Below, in pieces: positions 25,898 through 35,621 of a DNA stretch of 64,000 bases (the stretch's first letter is position 1; each line of letters begins with the position of its first letter). Source of the DNA: Micromonospora profundi. GTDB lineage: Bacteria > Actinomycetota > Actinomycetes > Mycobacteriales > Micromonosporaceae. The stretch is from the NCBI RefSeq assembly GCF_011927785.1, contig NZ_JAATJK010000001.1, positions 2,356,001 through 2,420,000 of the forward strand, written 5' to 3'. The notes beneath the pieces are model-generated. The model worked only from the letters and a program-made list of their open reading frames with translations. It did not search any database and was not told the DNA's origin. The translations under genes and the position numbers were made by a program.

Positions 25898-28369
25898 TCA
25901 CTGCTCGCCGAGCGCCTCGACCACGGGTCGGGAGAGCGCCCGGCGTGCCGGCAGCACCGAGGCGAGCAGGGCTGCCAGCACCGCGACGCCGAGGATCAGC
26001 CCGAGCTGACCCAGTGGCAGCACCACATGGAAGTCGCCACCCAGGCGGGCGAGCACTGCCATCGCCGCGGCGCTGACCCCGGTGCCCAGCCCGATGCCGA
26101 GCACCGCGCCGACCAGCGCCATCAGCACCGCCTCCACGGCGAGCATGGCCCGCATGCGGCTCCGGGTCATCCCGATCGCCCGCAGCACGCCGTTCTCCCG
26201 GGTGCGCTCCACCACCGAGAGGCTCAACGTGTTCGCCACGCCCACCAGGGCGATGACCACGGCGAGGCCGAGCAGCGCGGTGACGAACGCCAGCAGCATG
26301 TCGACAGTGCCGGTGAGCATCTTCTTGTACGCGCCCTGGTCCAGCAGGTTGACCGTCGGGTAGCGGGCCAGCACCGCCTCGATCGCGTCGCGGGCCCGTT
26401 CGGCGCTCACGCCCTGAGCGGGGTCGATCTCGGCGAGGAAGCCCCGCTGGTCGGGAAAGAGGGCAGTGAAGTCCGCGCCGGTCAGGTAGATGACGTGTCC
26501 CGCGGGCACGGCACCGGCGACCGGGGCGGTCCCGTCGTCGGCGACCACAGCGCCCACCTGGAACGACCGTCCCGCGATGGTGAGTGGGGAGCCCGCCTGC
26601 CAGCCGCGCGCCTGCGCCAACTCCCTGTGCACGAGCGCCTGCCCCGGCCCGAGCCGCCCGACGTCGCCGCTGAGCGTCCGGCCGGCCAGCGCCGGATGGG
26701 CGGTGCGGATCCGGACGTCGTCGCTGATCATGGTGCGCTGCTCGTGCACGACGCCCAGTTCTGGCAGTGCCGCCAGCTCGGCGGCGAGCAGCGCGGGCAG
26801 GTCCTGCCCGATGCCGGTGACCACGAAGTCCGTACCGATCTGGGCGTCCACGTTGCGCTCGATGCCGTCCTTGGTGCTGCGCGCCCCGACAACGAACGCC
26901 GACACCAGCCCGATCCCGATGACCAGGGCCGTCGCGGTCGCGGCGACCCGGCGCGGATTACGGACCGCGTTCTCGACCGCCAGCCCTGCTGTCGTTCCGA
27001 CCAGCCGGCGGACGGGCCAGCCGATCACCCGGACCAGCGCCGGTACGAGCACCGGCCCGAACAGCACGATGCCGAAGAACGCGAGCACTCCGCCCAGTGC
27101 CACCAGCAGCACCTGCCCAGCGCTGGCGGCACCGACAAGCGTGGCGATGCCGAGGCCGAGCACCACCGCGCCGAGGGCCAGTCGCAGCAGGCCGGCGCCC
27201 TGGCTGGGCTGCACCGCGGCGTCGGTGAGCGCGGCCACCGGCGCTACCCGGGTGCCCCGCCAGGCCGGCAGCAGCGCGGCGGCCACTGTGAGCGCGGTGC
27301 CGAGGAGCAGGCTGGTCAGCACTGTCGAGCCGGCCACTGTCAGCCCGCCGGTGAACGGCACGTCCAGCCGGGACATCAGCAGCCGCATCGCGGCGGCGAG
27401 GCCCACACCGAGCAGCACACCGAGCGCGGAGGCGACAAACCCGACAAGCGCCGACTCCAGCAGGGCGGCCCGGAAGACCTGCCCCCGGGTGGCGCCGACC
27501 AGGCGCAGCAGCGCGGTCCGCCGGGTGCGCTGGGCCAGCACGATGGCGAAGGTGTTGGCGATCACGAAGCCGGCCACCACCACCGCGACACCGACGAACG
27601 TGAGCAGCAGCATCGTGAACTGGTTGAGGTCACGGACCGCGTCGTCGACGGCGTCGTCGAGGATCTGCTGGCGGCCCTTCACCTCGACGTCGGCGCCGAC
27701 GGCCGCGCGTACCCGCTCGGCAAGCGCCGCACCGGAGGTCCCGGCCCGCGCCGCCACCATGATCCGGCCGTAGCCGCGCCCGTCGGTGACCGCGAGGGCG
27801 TCGGACCCGACCAGACCGATGAACGGTCCGCCGACGTCGCGGGTGGTGCCGGCCACGTCGACGGTCCCGACAAGGGTGTACGGGCGGGCGGCGTCACCGG
27901 TGCCGCCGATCTGGACCGGGGCGCCGAGGGTGAAGCCCTCCTCGGCAACTGTGGGTGCGTCGAGCACCACCTCCCCGGCGCTGTCGGGCAGCCTGCCGGC
28001 GACCACGTCGTACGAGCGCAGGGCTGGTTCGGTGGGGATGGCGGCGAGCACGGCGAACCCGAGCACCGGCCGGGCGTCGACGCCGAGAACCCCCGCCGTG
28101 CCGGTCAACTCCCCGGCCGCCGCGACCACCCCGTCGACAGCCCGGACCCGCTCGACCAGGCTGGCCGGCAGTGGAGTGTCGCCGCGCGGATAGACACCGA
28201 GGTCGGTGTGCCTGTCGAACACACCGGCCCGGTCGTACGCGCCGGCACGCATCCCGTCGGCGAAGATCAGAGTGCCAGCGATGAACGCGACGCCGAGCAC
28301 GACGGCCAGCGCGGAGAGCAGCATGCGCAGGGCTTCGGCGCGCAGCGAGCGCAGCGTCATTCGGATCAT
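25898..28369 (-). CDS. FtsX-like ABC transporter permease (orphan)
   Basis: 823-residue permease with two FtsX domains, the MacB/LolE-like architecture with about ten transmembrane helices: an N-terminal helix ([20 protein letters not shown]), a large extracytoplasmic domain, a first block of helices ([41 protein letters not shown]), and a second copy ([40 protein letters not shown]). ATG 28369 has GGGAG 7 nt upstream. Such permeases need an ABC ATPase, usually the neighbouring gene; here the neighbours are a response regulator and a convergent sugar dehydrogenase. Confidence 0.88.
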   Translation of the reverse strand: MIRMTLRSLRAEALRMLLSALAVVLGVAFIAGTLIFADGMRAGAYDRAGVFDRHTDLGVYPRGDTPLPASLVERVRAVDGVVAAAGELTGTAGVLGVDARPVLGFAVLAAIPTEPALRSYDVVAGRLPDSAGEVVLDAPTVAEEGFTLGAPVQIGGTGDAARPYTLVGTVDVAGTTRDVGGPFIGLVGSDALAVTDGRGYGRIMVAARAGTSGAALAERVRAAVGADVEVKGRQQILDDAVDDAVRDLNQFTMLLLTFVGVAVVVAGFVIANTFAIVLAQRTRRTALLRLVGATRGQVFRAALLESALVGFVASALGVLLGVGLAAAMRLLMSRLDVPFTGGLTVAGSTVLTSLLLGTALTVAAALLPAWRGTRVAPVAALTDAAVQPSQGAGLLRLALGAVVLGLGIATLVGAASAGQVLLVALGGVLAFFGIVLFGPVLVPALVRVIGWPVRRLVGTTAGLAVENAVRNPRRVAATATALVIGIGLVSAFVVGARSTKDGIERNVDAQIGTDFVVTGIGQDLPALLAAELAALPELGVVHEQRTMISDDVRIRTAHPALAGRTLSGDVGRLGPGQALVHRELAQARGWQAGSPLTIAGRSFQVGAVVADDGTAPVAGAVPAGHVIYLTGADFTALFPDQRGFLAEIDPAQGVSAERARDAIEAVLARYPTVNLLDQGAYKKMLTGTVDMLLAFVTALLGLAVVIALVGVANTLSLSVVERTRENGVLRAIGMTRSRMRAMLAVEAVLMALVGAVLGIGLGTGVSAAAMAVLARLGGDFHVVLPLGQLGLILGVAVLAALLASVLPARRALSRPVVEALGEQ

Positions 28370-28514
28370 GGAAAGGCTCCCGGTACAGGCGTGGATCGGT
28401 CCCCTCGACGCTATGGCCGGTGCGCTCCGATCGTTCTCCACCTGCGCGCTCGACCCGCGTACGCCCTGAGTAGCCCTCGGCCCGCCGGCCATACGCCCCG
28501 GGTCGTACGTCAGG

Positions 28515-29180
28515 TCACCGGCCGGGGGTCACCAGTCCGCTCTCGTAGGCAAGCACCACTGCCTGGACGCGGTCGCGGAGCTGGAGCTTCGCCAGGATCC
28601 GACCGACGTGGGTCTTCACGGTCGCCTCGGCCACGTGGACCTTCGCGGCGATCTCGGCGTTGGAGAGCCCCTGCGCGACAAGCAGCAGCACCTCGCGTTC
28701 CCGGTCGGTGAGCTGCGCCAGCCGGGGGTCGGCGGTGGGGCCGGCGCCGAGCTGGCCGGCGAAGCGGTCCAGCAGCCGACGGGTGATCGACGGCGCGACC
28801 ACCGAGTCGCCCTGGGCCACCACCCGGATCGCCGCCAGCAGTTCCTCCGGTGGGACATTCTTGAGCAGGAAGCCGCTCGCCCCGGCCTGGAGCGCGGCGA
28901 ACGCGTCCGCCTCGGTGTCGAAGGTGGTCAGCACCAGCACCCGGGGCGGGCCGGTGGGACGCTCGGCGCAGAGCCTGCGGGTCGCCTCCACCCCGTCCAT
29001 GGTGGGCATCCGGATGTCCATCACGACCACGTCGGCCTCGGTGCGGGCGAGCACGCGCAGCGCGTCGGCGCCGTCGATGGCCTCCCCGACCACCTCCAGG
29101 TCGGGCTGGGAGTCCAGCACCATCCGGAACCCGGCGCGTACCAGCGCCTGGTCGTCCACGATCACCACCCGGACCGTCAT
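28515..29180 (-). CDS. NarL/FixJ-family response regulator
   Basis: 221-residue DNA-binding regulator. Receiver domain with the acidic pair VDDQ, the phosphorylation site VVMDIRMP (Asp54 region), LTTF and the Lys in FLLKN; a LuxR-type helix-turn-helix follows (LTDREREVLLLVAQGLSNAEIA ... VKTHVGRILAKL). Its start overlaps the histidine kinase stop by 4 bp (ATGA). It probably controls the downstream permease gene among others, given the operon order. Confidence 0.93.
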   Translation of the reverse strand: MTVRVVIVDDQALVRAGFRMVLDSQPDLEVVGEAIDGADALRVLARTEADVVVMDIRMPTMDGVEATRRLCAERPTGPPRVLVLTTFDTEADAFAALQAGASGFLLKNVPPEELLAAIRVVAQGDSVVAPSITRRLLDRFAGQLGAGPTADPRLAQLTDREREVLLLVAQGLSNAEIAAKVHVAEATVKTHVGRILAKLQLRDRVQAVVLAYESGLVTPGR

Positions 29181-30382
29181 GCCGCGATCACCTCCGTTGC
29201 GGGTTCCGACCGTAGCGGTAGCCGGGCCTCCAGCTGCCAGCCCCCGGTCGGTCGGGGGCCGGCGGTGAGGGTGCCGTCGTACACAGTCACCCGCTCGCGC
29301 ATGCCGAGCAGGCCGTGCCCGCCGGACGGCGCCGGGCCCACGGCCGGGCGGCCCTGGCCGTCGTCGACGACCCGGACCACGACGACGTCGTCGGTGTAGG
29401 CGAGGGTCACCTCGACGTCGGCGCCGACGCCCGCGTGTTTGAGCGCGTTGGTGAGCGCCTCCTGCACCACCCGGTAGACGGTCAGCTCCAGGCCGGGCGG
29501 CAGCGCCGGCGCGTCACCGGTGACGGTGTCGCGCACGCGCAGCCCGGCGTCGCGGAACCGGGCCAGCAGATCGGGCAACTCGGCCAGGGCGAGGCGGCGG
29601 TGTTCCGGGTCGGACACCACCGCCGACCCGCCGGCGTCGGACGGGCCGGCATCGCGGAGCACCCCGACCAGTCGCCGCATCTCCTCCAGCGCCGCCCGAC
29701 CGGTGTCGGCGACCACCTTCACGGCGGTGCGCGCCTGCTCGGGGTCGCGGTCGAGCATGAACCGTGCCCCGTCCGCCTGCACGATCATCACAGCCATGCT
29801 GTGCGCCACCACGTCGTGCAGCTCGCGGGCGATCCGGGTGCGTTCCTCGGCGACTGCCGCCCGGGACTCGGCCTCCCGCTCGCGTTCCAGGGTGTTGGCG
29901 CGTTCCTCCAGGCTGAGCACGTACAGCCGGCGGGTGCGCACGTTCAGCGCGACGAGCCACACCGCTCCGGTGACAAGCGCGTACCACATCGCGGTGCCCC
30001 ACCAGCTGATGCCGGCGGGGGTCTGCGCGGCGGCGAGCAGCACACCCACGGCGGCTACCGCGCCGGCCAGGACGCCGTCGCGCAGGCGCCTGCCGTACTT
30101 CACCACGCTGTAGAGCGCGATCAGGACGGCGACGTCGAAGGCGAGCGGACCCCACCCGGCGATCACCTGTAACAGGGCGAGCGTCCCGACCACCACTGTC
30201 ACCGCGCACGGGTGCATGCGGCGGAACAGCAGCGCCACGGCCATCGCCGCTCCGACGCCGCTGGCGGCCCAGCCGCCCGGCTGGTTGGTCGCCCCGGCAA
30301 GACCGAAGAGCAGCACCCCGGCCGAAACGGCGACGTCGAACGCGACACCGCGCAGCGGGCGACCGAACAGCGTGCGACTCAC
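29177..30382 (-). CDS. DesK-type sensor histidine kinase
   Basis: 401-residue membrane kinase. About five hydrophobic segments in the first 180 residues form the sensor, with only short loops outside, so the signal is probably in the membrane or at its surface. A short coiled coil (LEERANTLEREREAESRAAVAEE) leads to the HisKA_3 box RTRIARELHDVVAHSMAVM with the phospho-accepting His, then an HATPase domain (EALTNALKHAG, VVDDGQG, HGLLGMRERV). The frame continues upstream to 31195 over the antisense of another gene; GTG 30382 fits the hydrophobic start. Confidence 0.9.
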   Translation of the reverse strand: MSRTLFGRPLRGVAFDVAVSAGVLLFGLAGATNQPGGWAASGVGAAMAVALLFRRMHPCAVTVVVGTLALLQVIAGWGPLAFDVAVLIALYSVVKYGRRLRDGVLAGAVAAVGVLLAAAQTPAGISWWGTAMWYALVTGAVWLVALNVRTRRLYVLSLEERANTLEREREAESRAAVAEERTRIARELHDVVAHSMAVMIVQADGARFMLDRDPEQARTAVKVVADTGRAALEEMRRLVGVLRDAGPSDAGGSAVVSDPEHRRLALAELPDLLARFRDAGLRVRDTVTGDAPALPPGLELTVYRVVQEALTNALKHAGVGADVEVTLAYTDDVVVVRVVDDGQGRPAVGPAPSGGHGLLGMRERVTVYDGTLTAGPRPTGGWQLEARLPLRSEPATEVIAA

Positions 30383-30420
30383 GGTCACCCAGCGTACGCG
30401 CTGGCTGGCCGCCCTTTCGC

Positions 30421-31122
30421 TCAGCCGGCGAGGGCCTGGCGCATGCGGTCGATCTCGACGGTCTGTTCGGTGGCGACGGAGTTGGCGAACTCGCCGAGCG
30501 TCAGGTCGGAGCCGACCTTGAGGAGGTTGGTGGCCATCTCGATGGCACCCTCGTGGTGTTCGGTCATCATCCGGACGAAGAGCCTGTCGAACTCGGCCCC
30601 GCGGGCGGCGGCCAGTTGCCGCAACGCCTCCGGTGACTGCATCCCGCGCATGGTGCCGTGGTCGTGCCCCGGGGCGTCCTCCGGGATGCCACGGGTCTTC
30701 AGCCAGCCGCGCATCAGGCCCATCTCCGGGCCCTGGCTCGCCCGGATCCGGTCGGCGAGGGCGCGGACGGCCGGGTTGGCGGCGCGGTCGGGCGCCAGTT
30801 GCGCCATCTCCAGGGCCTGCGCGTGGTGCGGGATCATCATCCGGACGAACCAGACGTCGAACGAGTTGTGTGGGGCGGCGCCGGCGTCGCGGACCTCGTG
30901 GGCCGGCCGGGTGGCCGCGGGCTCGCCGGGCCGGCCGGGTGCGATGACCGTGAGGTCGGTGGGTACCGGGCTGACGGTCGGCGCGGCGGTGGTGGGTGCC
31001 GAGACCGGCTGCGCGGCGGACGTCCCGGAGGTGTCCCGTGCGCGGAGGACGACGAACGCCACCACGGGCAGCAGGAGCACCAGTGTGACAAGCGCCAGCA
31101 ACCGTGCGCGCCGACTCGTCAT
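30421..31122 (-). CDS. DUF305 domain-containing membrane-anchored protein
   Basis: 233-residue protein: N-terminal membrane anchor (LLALVTLVLLLPVVAFVVL), Thr/Pro-rich linker, then a DUF305 domain with two related His-rich halves, FVRMMIPHHAQALEMAQ and FVRMMTEHHEGAIEMAT, and Met-rich GLMRGWL. The paired HH motifs, ferritin-like in appearance, suggest metal binding; DUF305 proteins often occur beside copper genes. The actual role is unknown. It is divergent from the LVIVD-repeat protein with a CRP-like box between them. Confidence 0.88.
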   Translation of the reverse strand: MTSRRARLLALVTLVLLLPVVAFVVLRARDTSGTSAAQPVSAPTTAAPTVSPVPTDLTVIAPGRPGEPAATRPAHEVRDAGAAPHNSFDVWFVRMMIPHHAQALEMAQLAPDRAANPAVRALADRIRASQGPEMGLMRGWLKTRGIPEDAPGHDHGTMRGMQSPEALRQLAAARGAEFDRLFVRMMTEHHEGAIEMATNLLKVGSDLTLGEFANSVATEQTVEIDRMRQALAG

Positions 31123-31178
31123 GGGCCACTCCCTGGGGTCGAGGTAGTCGCGATGCTATCCATTGACAAAGGCGTTGT

Positions 31179-31198
31179 GATGTGACGCGGCTCACATC
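31179..31198. promoter_or_regulatory. CRP/FNR-type operator between DUF305 and LVIVD genes
   Basis: GATGTGACGCGGCTCACATC contains a perfect TGTGA-N6-TCACA palindrome, the consensus for CRP-family regulators. It lies 57 nt from the DUF305 start and 63 nt from the LVIVD start, where it could act on both promoters. A near-identical box is at 58396-58415. Confidence 0.7.
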
Positions 31199-31260
31199 GA
31201 CACTCTTCTTCCGGCGGTAATGTGCGCACCATCGTCTCCCCCGTGCGAAGGGCCCCGCCG

Positions 31261-32706
31261 ATGATCAGACTCCACAAACCACAGATCCGACAGATTCGGA
31301 TCGTGGCGCTCGCCGCCACCGGCCTCCTCGTCGCCAGCGTCCTCACCGCACCGGCAAGCAGCGCCCAGGTCGTTCCACAGTCGGCTCCGGCGCCCGCTGC
31401 CGCCAACACGATCCCCGGCGTCGACGAGATCGTGAGCAGCCCCAACCTCCGCCAGATCGCCAACATCCCGAAGGTCGCGCCCCTCGACGGGACCAACAGC
31501 GACCTCGCCTTCCAGGGCAAGTACGCCTTCGCGGGCAACTACAACGGCTTCGTCATCTACGACATCTCGCGGCCCAGCGCGCCGAAGGTCACGTCGCGCG
31601 TGTTGTGCCCGGGGTCGCAGAACGACATCTCCGTCCACGGTGACCTGCTCTTCCTCTCCACCGACTCGTCCCGCAGCGACGACTCCTGCAACAGCACTAC
31701 GCAGGCGGCCAGCGTGAAGGAGTCGTGGGAGGGCATCAAGATCTTCGACATCAAGAACAAGGCCAACCCGCGGTACATCAAGTCCGTCGAGACGGCCTGC
31801 GGCTCGCACACCCACACCCTGGTGCCGGGCAAGGACCGCAAGGCGGTCTACCTGTACGTCTCGTCGTACAGCCCGCGGGCCGAGTTCCCCGACTGCCAGC
31901 CGCCGCACGACTCCATCTCCATCGTCAAGGTGCCGCTGAAGAAGCCCACCGACGCTGCCGTGGTCGCCACGCCGAACCTGTTCCCGGATGGCGGTTTCCC
32001 GGGCAGCACGAGCGGCTCGGCGACCACCGGTTGCCACGACATCACGGCCTACCCGGAGAAGGACCTGGCCGCCGGCGCCTGCATGGGTGACGGCATCCTG
32101 ATGGACATCCGCAACCGGGAGGCGCCCCGGGTGCTCAACCGAGTGCGGGACACGACCAACTTCGCGTTCTGGCACTCGGCCACGTTCAACAACTCCGGCA
32201 CCAAGGTGATCTTCACCGACGAGTTGGGTGGCGGCGGCGCGGCGACCTGCAACGAAGCCATCGGCCCGAACCGGGGCGCGGACGCCATCTACGACATCAC
32301 CGGTCGCGGTGACGCCCGGAAGATGAACTTCCGCAGCTACTACAAGATCCCCCGCAACAACGCGGACACCGAGAACTGCGTGGCGCACAACGGCTCGCTG
32401 ATCCCGGTGCTCGGGCGGGACATCATGGTCCAGGCGTGGTACCAGGGCGGCATCTCGGTCTGGGACTTCACCGACTCGGCCAAGCCGAAGGAGATCGCCT
32501 TCTGGGAGCGCGGTCCGCTCTCGGCCGACACGCTTGTCGGCGGTGGCACCTGGTCGGCGTACTACTACAACGGGTACATCTACTCCAACGACATGGTGAA
32601 GGGCCTGGACGTCCTGGAGCTGAACGACTGGCGCACCTGGACCGCCAAGCTGGTCAAGTACAAGGAGCTCAACGTGCAGACCCAGCCCAGCTACCTGAGC
32701 TGGTAG
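31261..32706 (+). CDS. Secreted LVIVD-repeat (beta-propeller-like) protein
   Basis: 481-residue exported protein. Signal peptide (RIVALAATGLLVASVLTAPASSA) then repeated segments of the LVIVD type, each ending in a G-x2-I(F/Y)DI pattern (FVIYDISRPSAPKV, IKIFDIKNKANPRY, ILMDIRNREAPRV, AIYDITGRGDARK, ISVWDFTDSAKPKE, LDVLELNDWRTW). Such repeats form a beta-propeller; function unknown. ATG 31261 has GAAGGG 8 nt upstream. Pairing with a divergent DUF305 gene suggests a shared extracytoplasmic task. Confidence 0.9.
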   Translation: MIRLHKPQIRQIRIVALAATGLLVASVLTAPASSAQVVPQSAPAPAAANTIPGVDEIVSSPNLRQIANIPKVAPLDGTNSDLAFQGKYAFAGNYNGFVIYDISRPSAPKVTSRVLCPGSQNDISVHGDLLFLSTDSSRSDDSCNSTTQAASVKESWEGIKIFDIKNKANPRYIKSVETACGSHTHTLVPGKDRKAVYLYVSSYSPRAEFPDCQPPHDSISIVKVPLKKPTDAAVVATPNLFPDGGFPGSTSGSATTGCHDITAYPEKDLAAGACMGDGILMDIRNREAPRVLNRVRDTTNFAFWHSATFNNSGTKVIFTDELGGGGAATCNEAIGPNRGADAIYDITGRGDARKMNFRSYYKIPRNNADTENCVAHNGSLIPVLGRDIMVQAWYQGGISVWDFTDSAKPKEIAFWERGPLSADTLVGGGTWSAYYYNGYIYSNDMVKGLDVLELNDWRTWTAKLVKYKELNVQTQPSYLSW

Positions 32707-32742
32707 TCGTCACGCACTGATCTGGCAGGCACCGCGCAGGAC

Positions 32743-32781
32743 GCCGGGCCCGGTCCCCGAACCTCGGGGGCCGGGCCCGGC
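32743..32781 (+). terminator. Strong hairpin terminator after the LVIVD gene
   Basis: An 18-bp stem with one G-U pair (GCCGGGCCCGGTCCCCGA at 32743-32760 with 32764-32781) and a 3-nt loop, 37 nt after the stop codon. Confidence 0.85.
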
Positions 32782-32890
32782 CACGTTCCAGAGGTACGGG
32801 TGTGCCGCTGCCGGACGGCAGGCGAGCACCCGGTGCGCTGGTGGGACTGGTCACCACGACGGGGCCAGCGCGGGCGCCGGACCAGCGTTG

Positions 32891-34156
32891 GTGAGAACGT
32901 GGTCAGACGTGAAGTCTGTCGCCGTCGCCGACGCGCCCCTCTCCGACGCGCCCCTCCCCCCACCCGGGCCGACCCGGCGCTGGCGTCCCCATCCGCTCGA
33001 CCTGGTAGCTGCCGTCCTCGCCGTGGCCGGCGCGGCCTGCGCGCTCGGCGGGCTGCTCCCCCGCGCGGAGACGGCCGCCACCCTGCACCGCGTCCTGCCG
33101 CTGCTGCTCTTCCTCGGCACCGTGATCGTGCTCGCCGAGTTGACCGCCGTGGCCGGCGTCTTCGACGTGCTGGCCAGCCGGCTGGCCGGTGCCTCCCGTG
33201 GCAGTTGGGCGGCGCTGTTCCTGCTCTGCGGCGGCCTCGCCACGGCCACCACCCTCGTGCTCAACCTGGACACCACCGCCGTGCTGCTCACCCCGGTGCT
33301 GCTCGCGCTGGCCCGCAGCCTGCACGTCCCGGCCGGCCCGCTCGCCGTCACCACGGTCTGGCTGGCGAACACCGCCAGCCTGCTGCTGCCGGTGTCCAAC
33401 CTGACCAACCTGCTGGCCGCCGACCGGGTCGGGCTACCCCCGCTGGCGTACGCGGCGCGGATGGCGCTGCCGCAGGCCGCCGCCGTGGCGGTCACCATGA
33501 CGCTGCTCTGGTACGCCTGGTGGCGGCGAGAACGGCCGGTCGGCGGGCGCTTCGTCCCACCCGCCCGGCACGTACCCGCCGACCCGGTGCTGTACCGCAC
33601 CGCCCTCGCGGGCTGCATGCTGTTCGTGGCCGGCATCCTCGCCGGTGTGGAGATCGGTGTCGCCTCCACCGTCGCGCTCGCGCTGGTGCTCGTCGGATTC
33701 CTCGTCCGCTCCCCCGCCACGCTGCGTCCCGCCCTGGTGCCCGTACGCCTGCTGCTGCTCGTCACCGGCCTGTTCCTGGTGGTGCAGACCCTGGGCCGCC
33801 ACGGGCTGGACGACCTGGTGGCCCGGCTGCTCGGCACCGACGGCGGGACGGCCGGTGCGCTGCGCGCCGGAGGCACCGGGGCGCTGCTGGCCAACGCTGT
33901 CAACAACCTGCCGGCGTACCTGGCCGGCGAGTCGGTGCTGCCTGCCGGCGACGAGACCCGTCTGCTGGCCCTGCTCATCGGCACCAACATCGGCCCGCTG
34001 GCCGCGCCCTGGGCGTCGCTGGCCACACTGCTCTGGTTCGAGCGGTGCCGGGCGGCCTGGGTGACGGTGCCGATGCGCCGGTTCGTGCTGAGCAGCGCTC
34101 TGCTGGCCGTCACCGGCACGCTCGCCGCGGTCGGCGCGCTGCTGCTGGTGAGCTGA
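32891..34156 (+). CDS. ArsB/NhaD-like (SLC13-type) membrane permease
   Basis: About 421 residues with 10-12 hydrophobic segments. The family core repeats are visible as LVLNLDTTAVLLTPVLLALAR with NTASLLLPVSNLTNLLA in the first half and NAVNNLPAYLAG with IGTNIGPLAAPWASLATLLW in the second, as in ArsB arsenite pumps and related anion/Na+ carriers. Substrate is uncertain: no arsR-arsC operon adjoins, although an ArsB-type efflux role is possible. The start is ambiguous among TTG 32888, GTG 32891 and GTG 32906; none has a clear ribosome site. Confidence 0.85.
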   Translation: MRTWSDVKSVAVADAPLSDAPLPPPGPTRRWRPHPLDLVAAVLAVAGAACALGGLLPRAETAATLHRVLPLLLFLGTVIVLAELTAVAGVFDVLASRLAGASRGSWAALFLLCGGLATATTLVLNLDTTAVLLTPVLLALARSLHVPAGPLAVTTVWLANTASLLLPVSNLTNLLAADRVGLPPLAYAARMALPQAAAVAVTMTLLWYAWWRRERPVGGRFVPPARHVPADPVLYRTALAGCMLFVAGILAGVEIGVASTVALALVLVGFLVRSPATLRPALVPVRLLLLVTGLFLVVQTLGRHGLDDLVARLLGTDGGTAGALRAGGTGALLANAVNNLPAYLAGESVLPAGDETRLLALLIGTNIGPLAAPWASLATLLWFERCRAAWVTVPMRRFVLSSALLAVTGTLAAVGALLLVS

Positions 34157-34178
34157 GCGGCGAGCGGTCGCGCTCGCG

Positions 34179-34652
34179 TCACACGGCCGACCGCTGCACG
34201 GCGAGCATGAAGCAGCCGTACACCACGTTGCGGCTGTGCAGTTGGTGCACCGCCGGGTCGGCGAGCAGCTCGACGATCACCGCCTCCGGGTCCGTACCGT
34301 CGTGCAACCGGCCGCCGCAGATCCGGCCCTGCCGGTCGTACGCCCGCAGGACCTGGGGTCGTCCCCGCCACGCAGGCGGGTGGACGCCCGCGGGGTCCGG
34401 GCCCGGACAGGCGGCGGCGTGCGCGAAGACCGGGCCGACCTCCCGGTACGGGCCGGCAGCGACCGGCGGCGCGTAACCGAACAGGAGCAGCTGTTCCCCC
34501 TGTTCGGCGTCGCGCAGGCAGCAGCGCAGCGGTTCCCCGCCACCGGCCGCGAGCGCCTCGATCGGTCGGTCGGCGGCGTCGCGGCCGGTACGGCGGACGG
34601 TGTCGAGCGCTGCGGCCGGCAGGGCGTGGATGCGGAATGAGCTGTTCGTCAT
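34179..34652 (-). CDS. DUF1203 domain-containing protein
   Basis: 157-residue soluble protein recognisable as DUF1203 (RIHALPAA start, PLRCCLRDAEQGEQLLLFGYAP, GPVFAHA, LRAYDRQGRICGGRL, VHQLHSRNVVYGCFM). The family is common in bacteria and has no established function; conserved Cys and His residues may bind a ligand. It ends 22 bp from the convergent permease gene and is downstream of the MerR regulator, possibly co-transcribed with it (63-bp gap). Confidence 0.85.
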   Translation of the reverse strand: MTNSSFRIHALPAAALDTVRRTGRDAADRPIEALAAGGGEPLRCCLRDAEQGEQLLLFGYAPPVAAGPYREVGPVFAHAAACPGPDPAGVHPPAWRGRPQVLRAYDRQGRICGGRLHDGTDPEAVIVELLADPAVHQLHSRNVVYGCFMLAVQRSAV

Positions 34653-34715
34653 CCGTCCAGCCTTGCCCGGCGGCCGCACGGACGCTGGCGGCAATCGGAC
34701 CTGGCGCTGGGCGGA

Positions 34716-35543
34716 TCAGTCCCGGTACACGGCGAGCTGGAGTTCGGTGATGCCCTTCTCCGGGGTGTCCGGGCAATACTCCAGGTACAGCTCCCGGGCG
34801 AACCCGTCGGTGCGGTAGCCGTTCTCATCGATCCACCGGGCGAGCGTCTGCATGCTCGACTCGACGTCGTCCATCGCGCCGTGGTGGATGATGGTCGCCG
34901 CGCTGCGCAGCCCGGGCAGCTCCCGCATCGTGACGTCGAAGGTCGCGGACGGCTCGGCGTCGACAATGACCCCGGCGTGGACGACGACGGCGTCGCCTTC
35001 CGGGTCGGCGGGCTCGTACCAGGCGATGGCCGGCCCGGTCGGGGTGACACCGGCAGCCGACAACCGGCCGAACAGCTCGGGGTAGAGCGGCTGGATCACC
35101 GGGCCGATGTCCTCGGCCTGGTAGCTGGGTGCGACGGCGGTCAGTTCCGCGAGGCGGACCGGCGCGATCTCCTTGAGTACGACGTCCTGGGTGGTCATCC
35201 GACCCTCCGATTCGATCATGCGGAGCCTCGCCTCGACGGCGGTCAACCGCGCGGTGTCGGCGGCCAGCTGTTCGGCCAGCTGGCTGCGGCGCAGCCGCAA
35301 CATGCCGCGCAGCTCGGCGACGTCGACGGCGTCGTCGAGGATCGCCCGCACCTGGTCGAGAGTGAGACCCAGGTCCTTGAGGGCGATCACCCGGTTGAGC
35401 CGGCGCAACTGGTCCGCGCGGTAGAACCGGTATCCGGTGTGCGGGTCGACGCTTGCCGGGCGGAGCAGCCCGATGCTGTCGTAGTGGCGCAGCATCCGCA
35501 CCGACACCCGGCCGAGTCTGGCGAAGTCTCCGATGGTGAACAT
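34716..35543 (-). CDS. MerR-family regulator with GyrI-like effector domain
   Basis: 275 residues. N-terminal MerR winged helix (FTIGDFARLGRVSVRMLRHYDSIGLL; GYRFYRADQLRRLNRVIALKDLGLTLDQV), a coiled coil around residues 75-115, and a C-terminal AraC-effector-binding/GyrI-like domain, as in BmrR/TipA-type drug-responsive regulators. It likely activates a stretched-spacer promoter when a small hydrophobic or cationic molecule binds. The targets are not obvious; the DUF1203 gene downstream is one candidate. Confidence 0.9.
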   Translation of the reverse strand: MFTIGDFARLGRVSVRMLRHYDSIGLLRPASVDPHTGYRFYRADQLRRLNRVIALKDLGLTLDQVRAILDDAVDVAELRGMLRLRRSQLAEQLAADTARLTAVEARLRMIESEGRMTTQDVVLKEIAPVRLAELTAVAPSYQAEDIGPVIQPLYPELFGRLSAAGVTPTGPAIAWYEPADPEGDAVVVHAGVIVDAEPSATFDVTMRELPGLRSAATIIHHGAMDDVESSMQTLARWIDENGYRTDGFARELYLEYCPDTPEKGITELQLAVYRD

Positions 35544-35621
35544 GGTCCCCCCACACTCGCCCCTGACATCGTGTCAGAGTCAAGCGCACCGCACCGGCCC
35601 GCGGCCCGGTGGAGGCACCGC

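Noticed and set aside
26027-28711. 894-codon plus-strand frame
   Set aside because: Shadow of the FtsX permease: His/Gln/Arg-rich, no domains, no ribosome site.
32891-34156. Arsenic-resistance operon
   Set aside because: The permease is ArsB-like but no arsR, arsC or acr3 gene adjoins; the ArsR-family gene at 42 kb is paired with GH43 instead.
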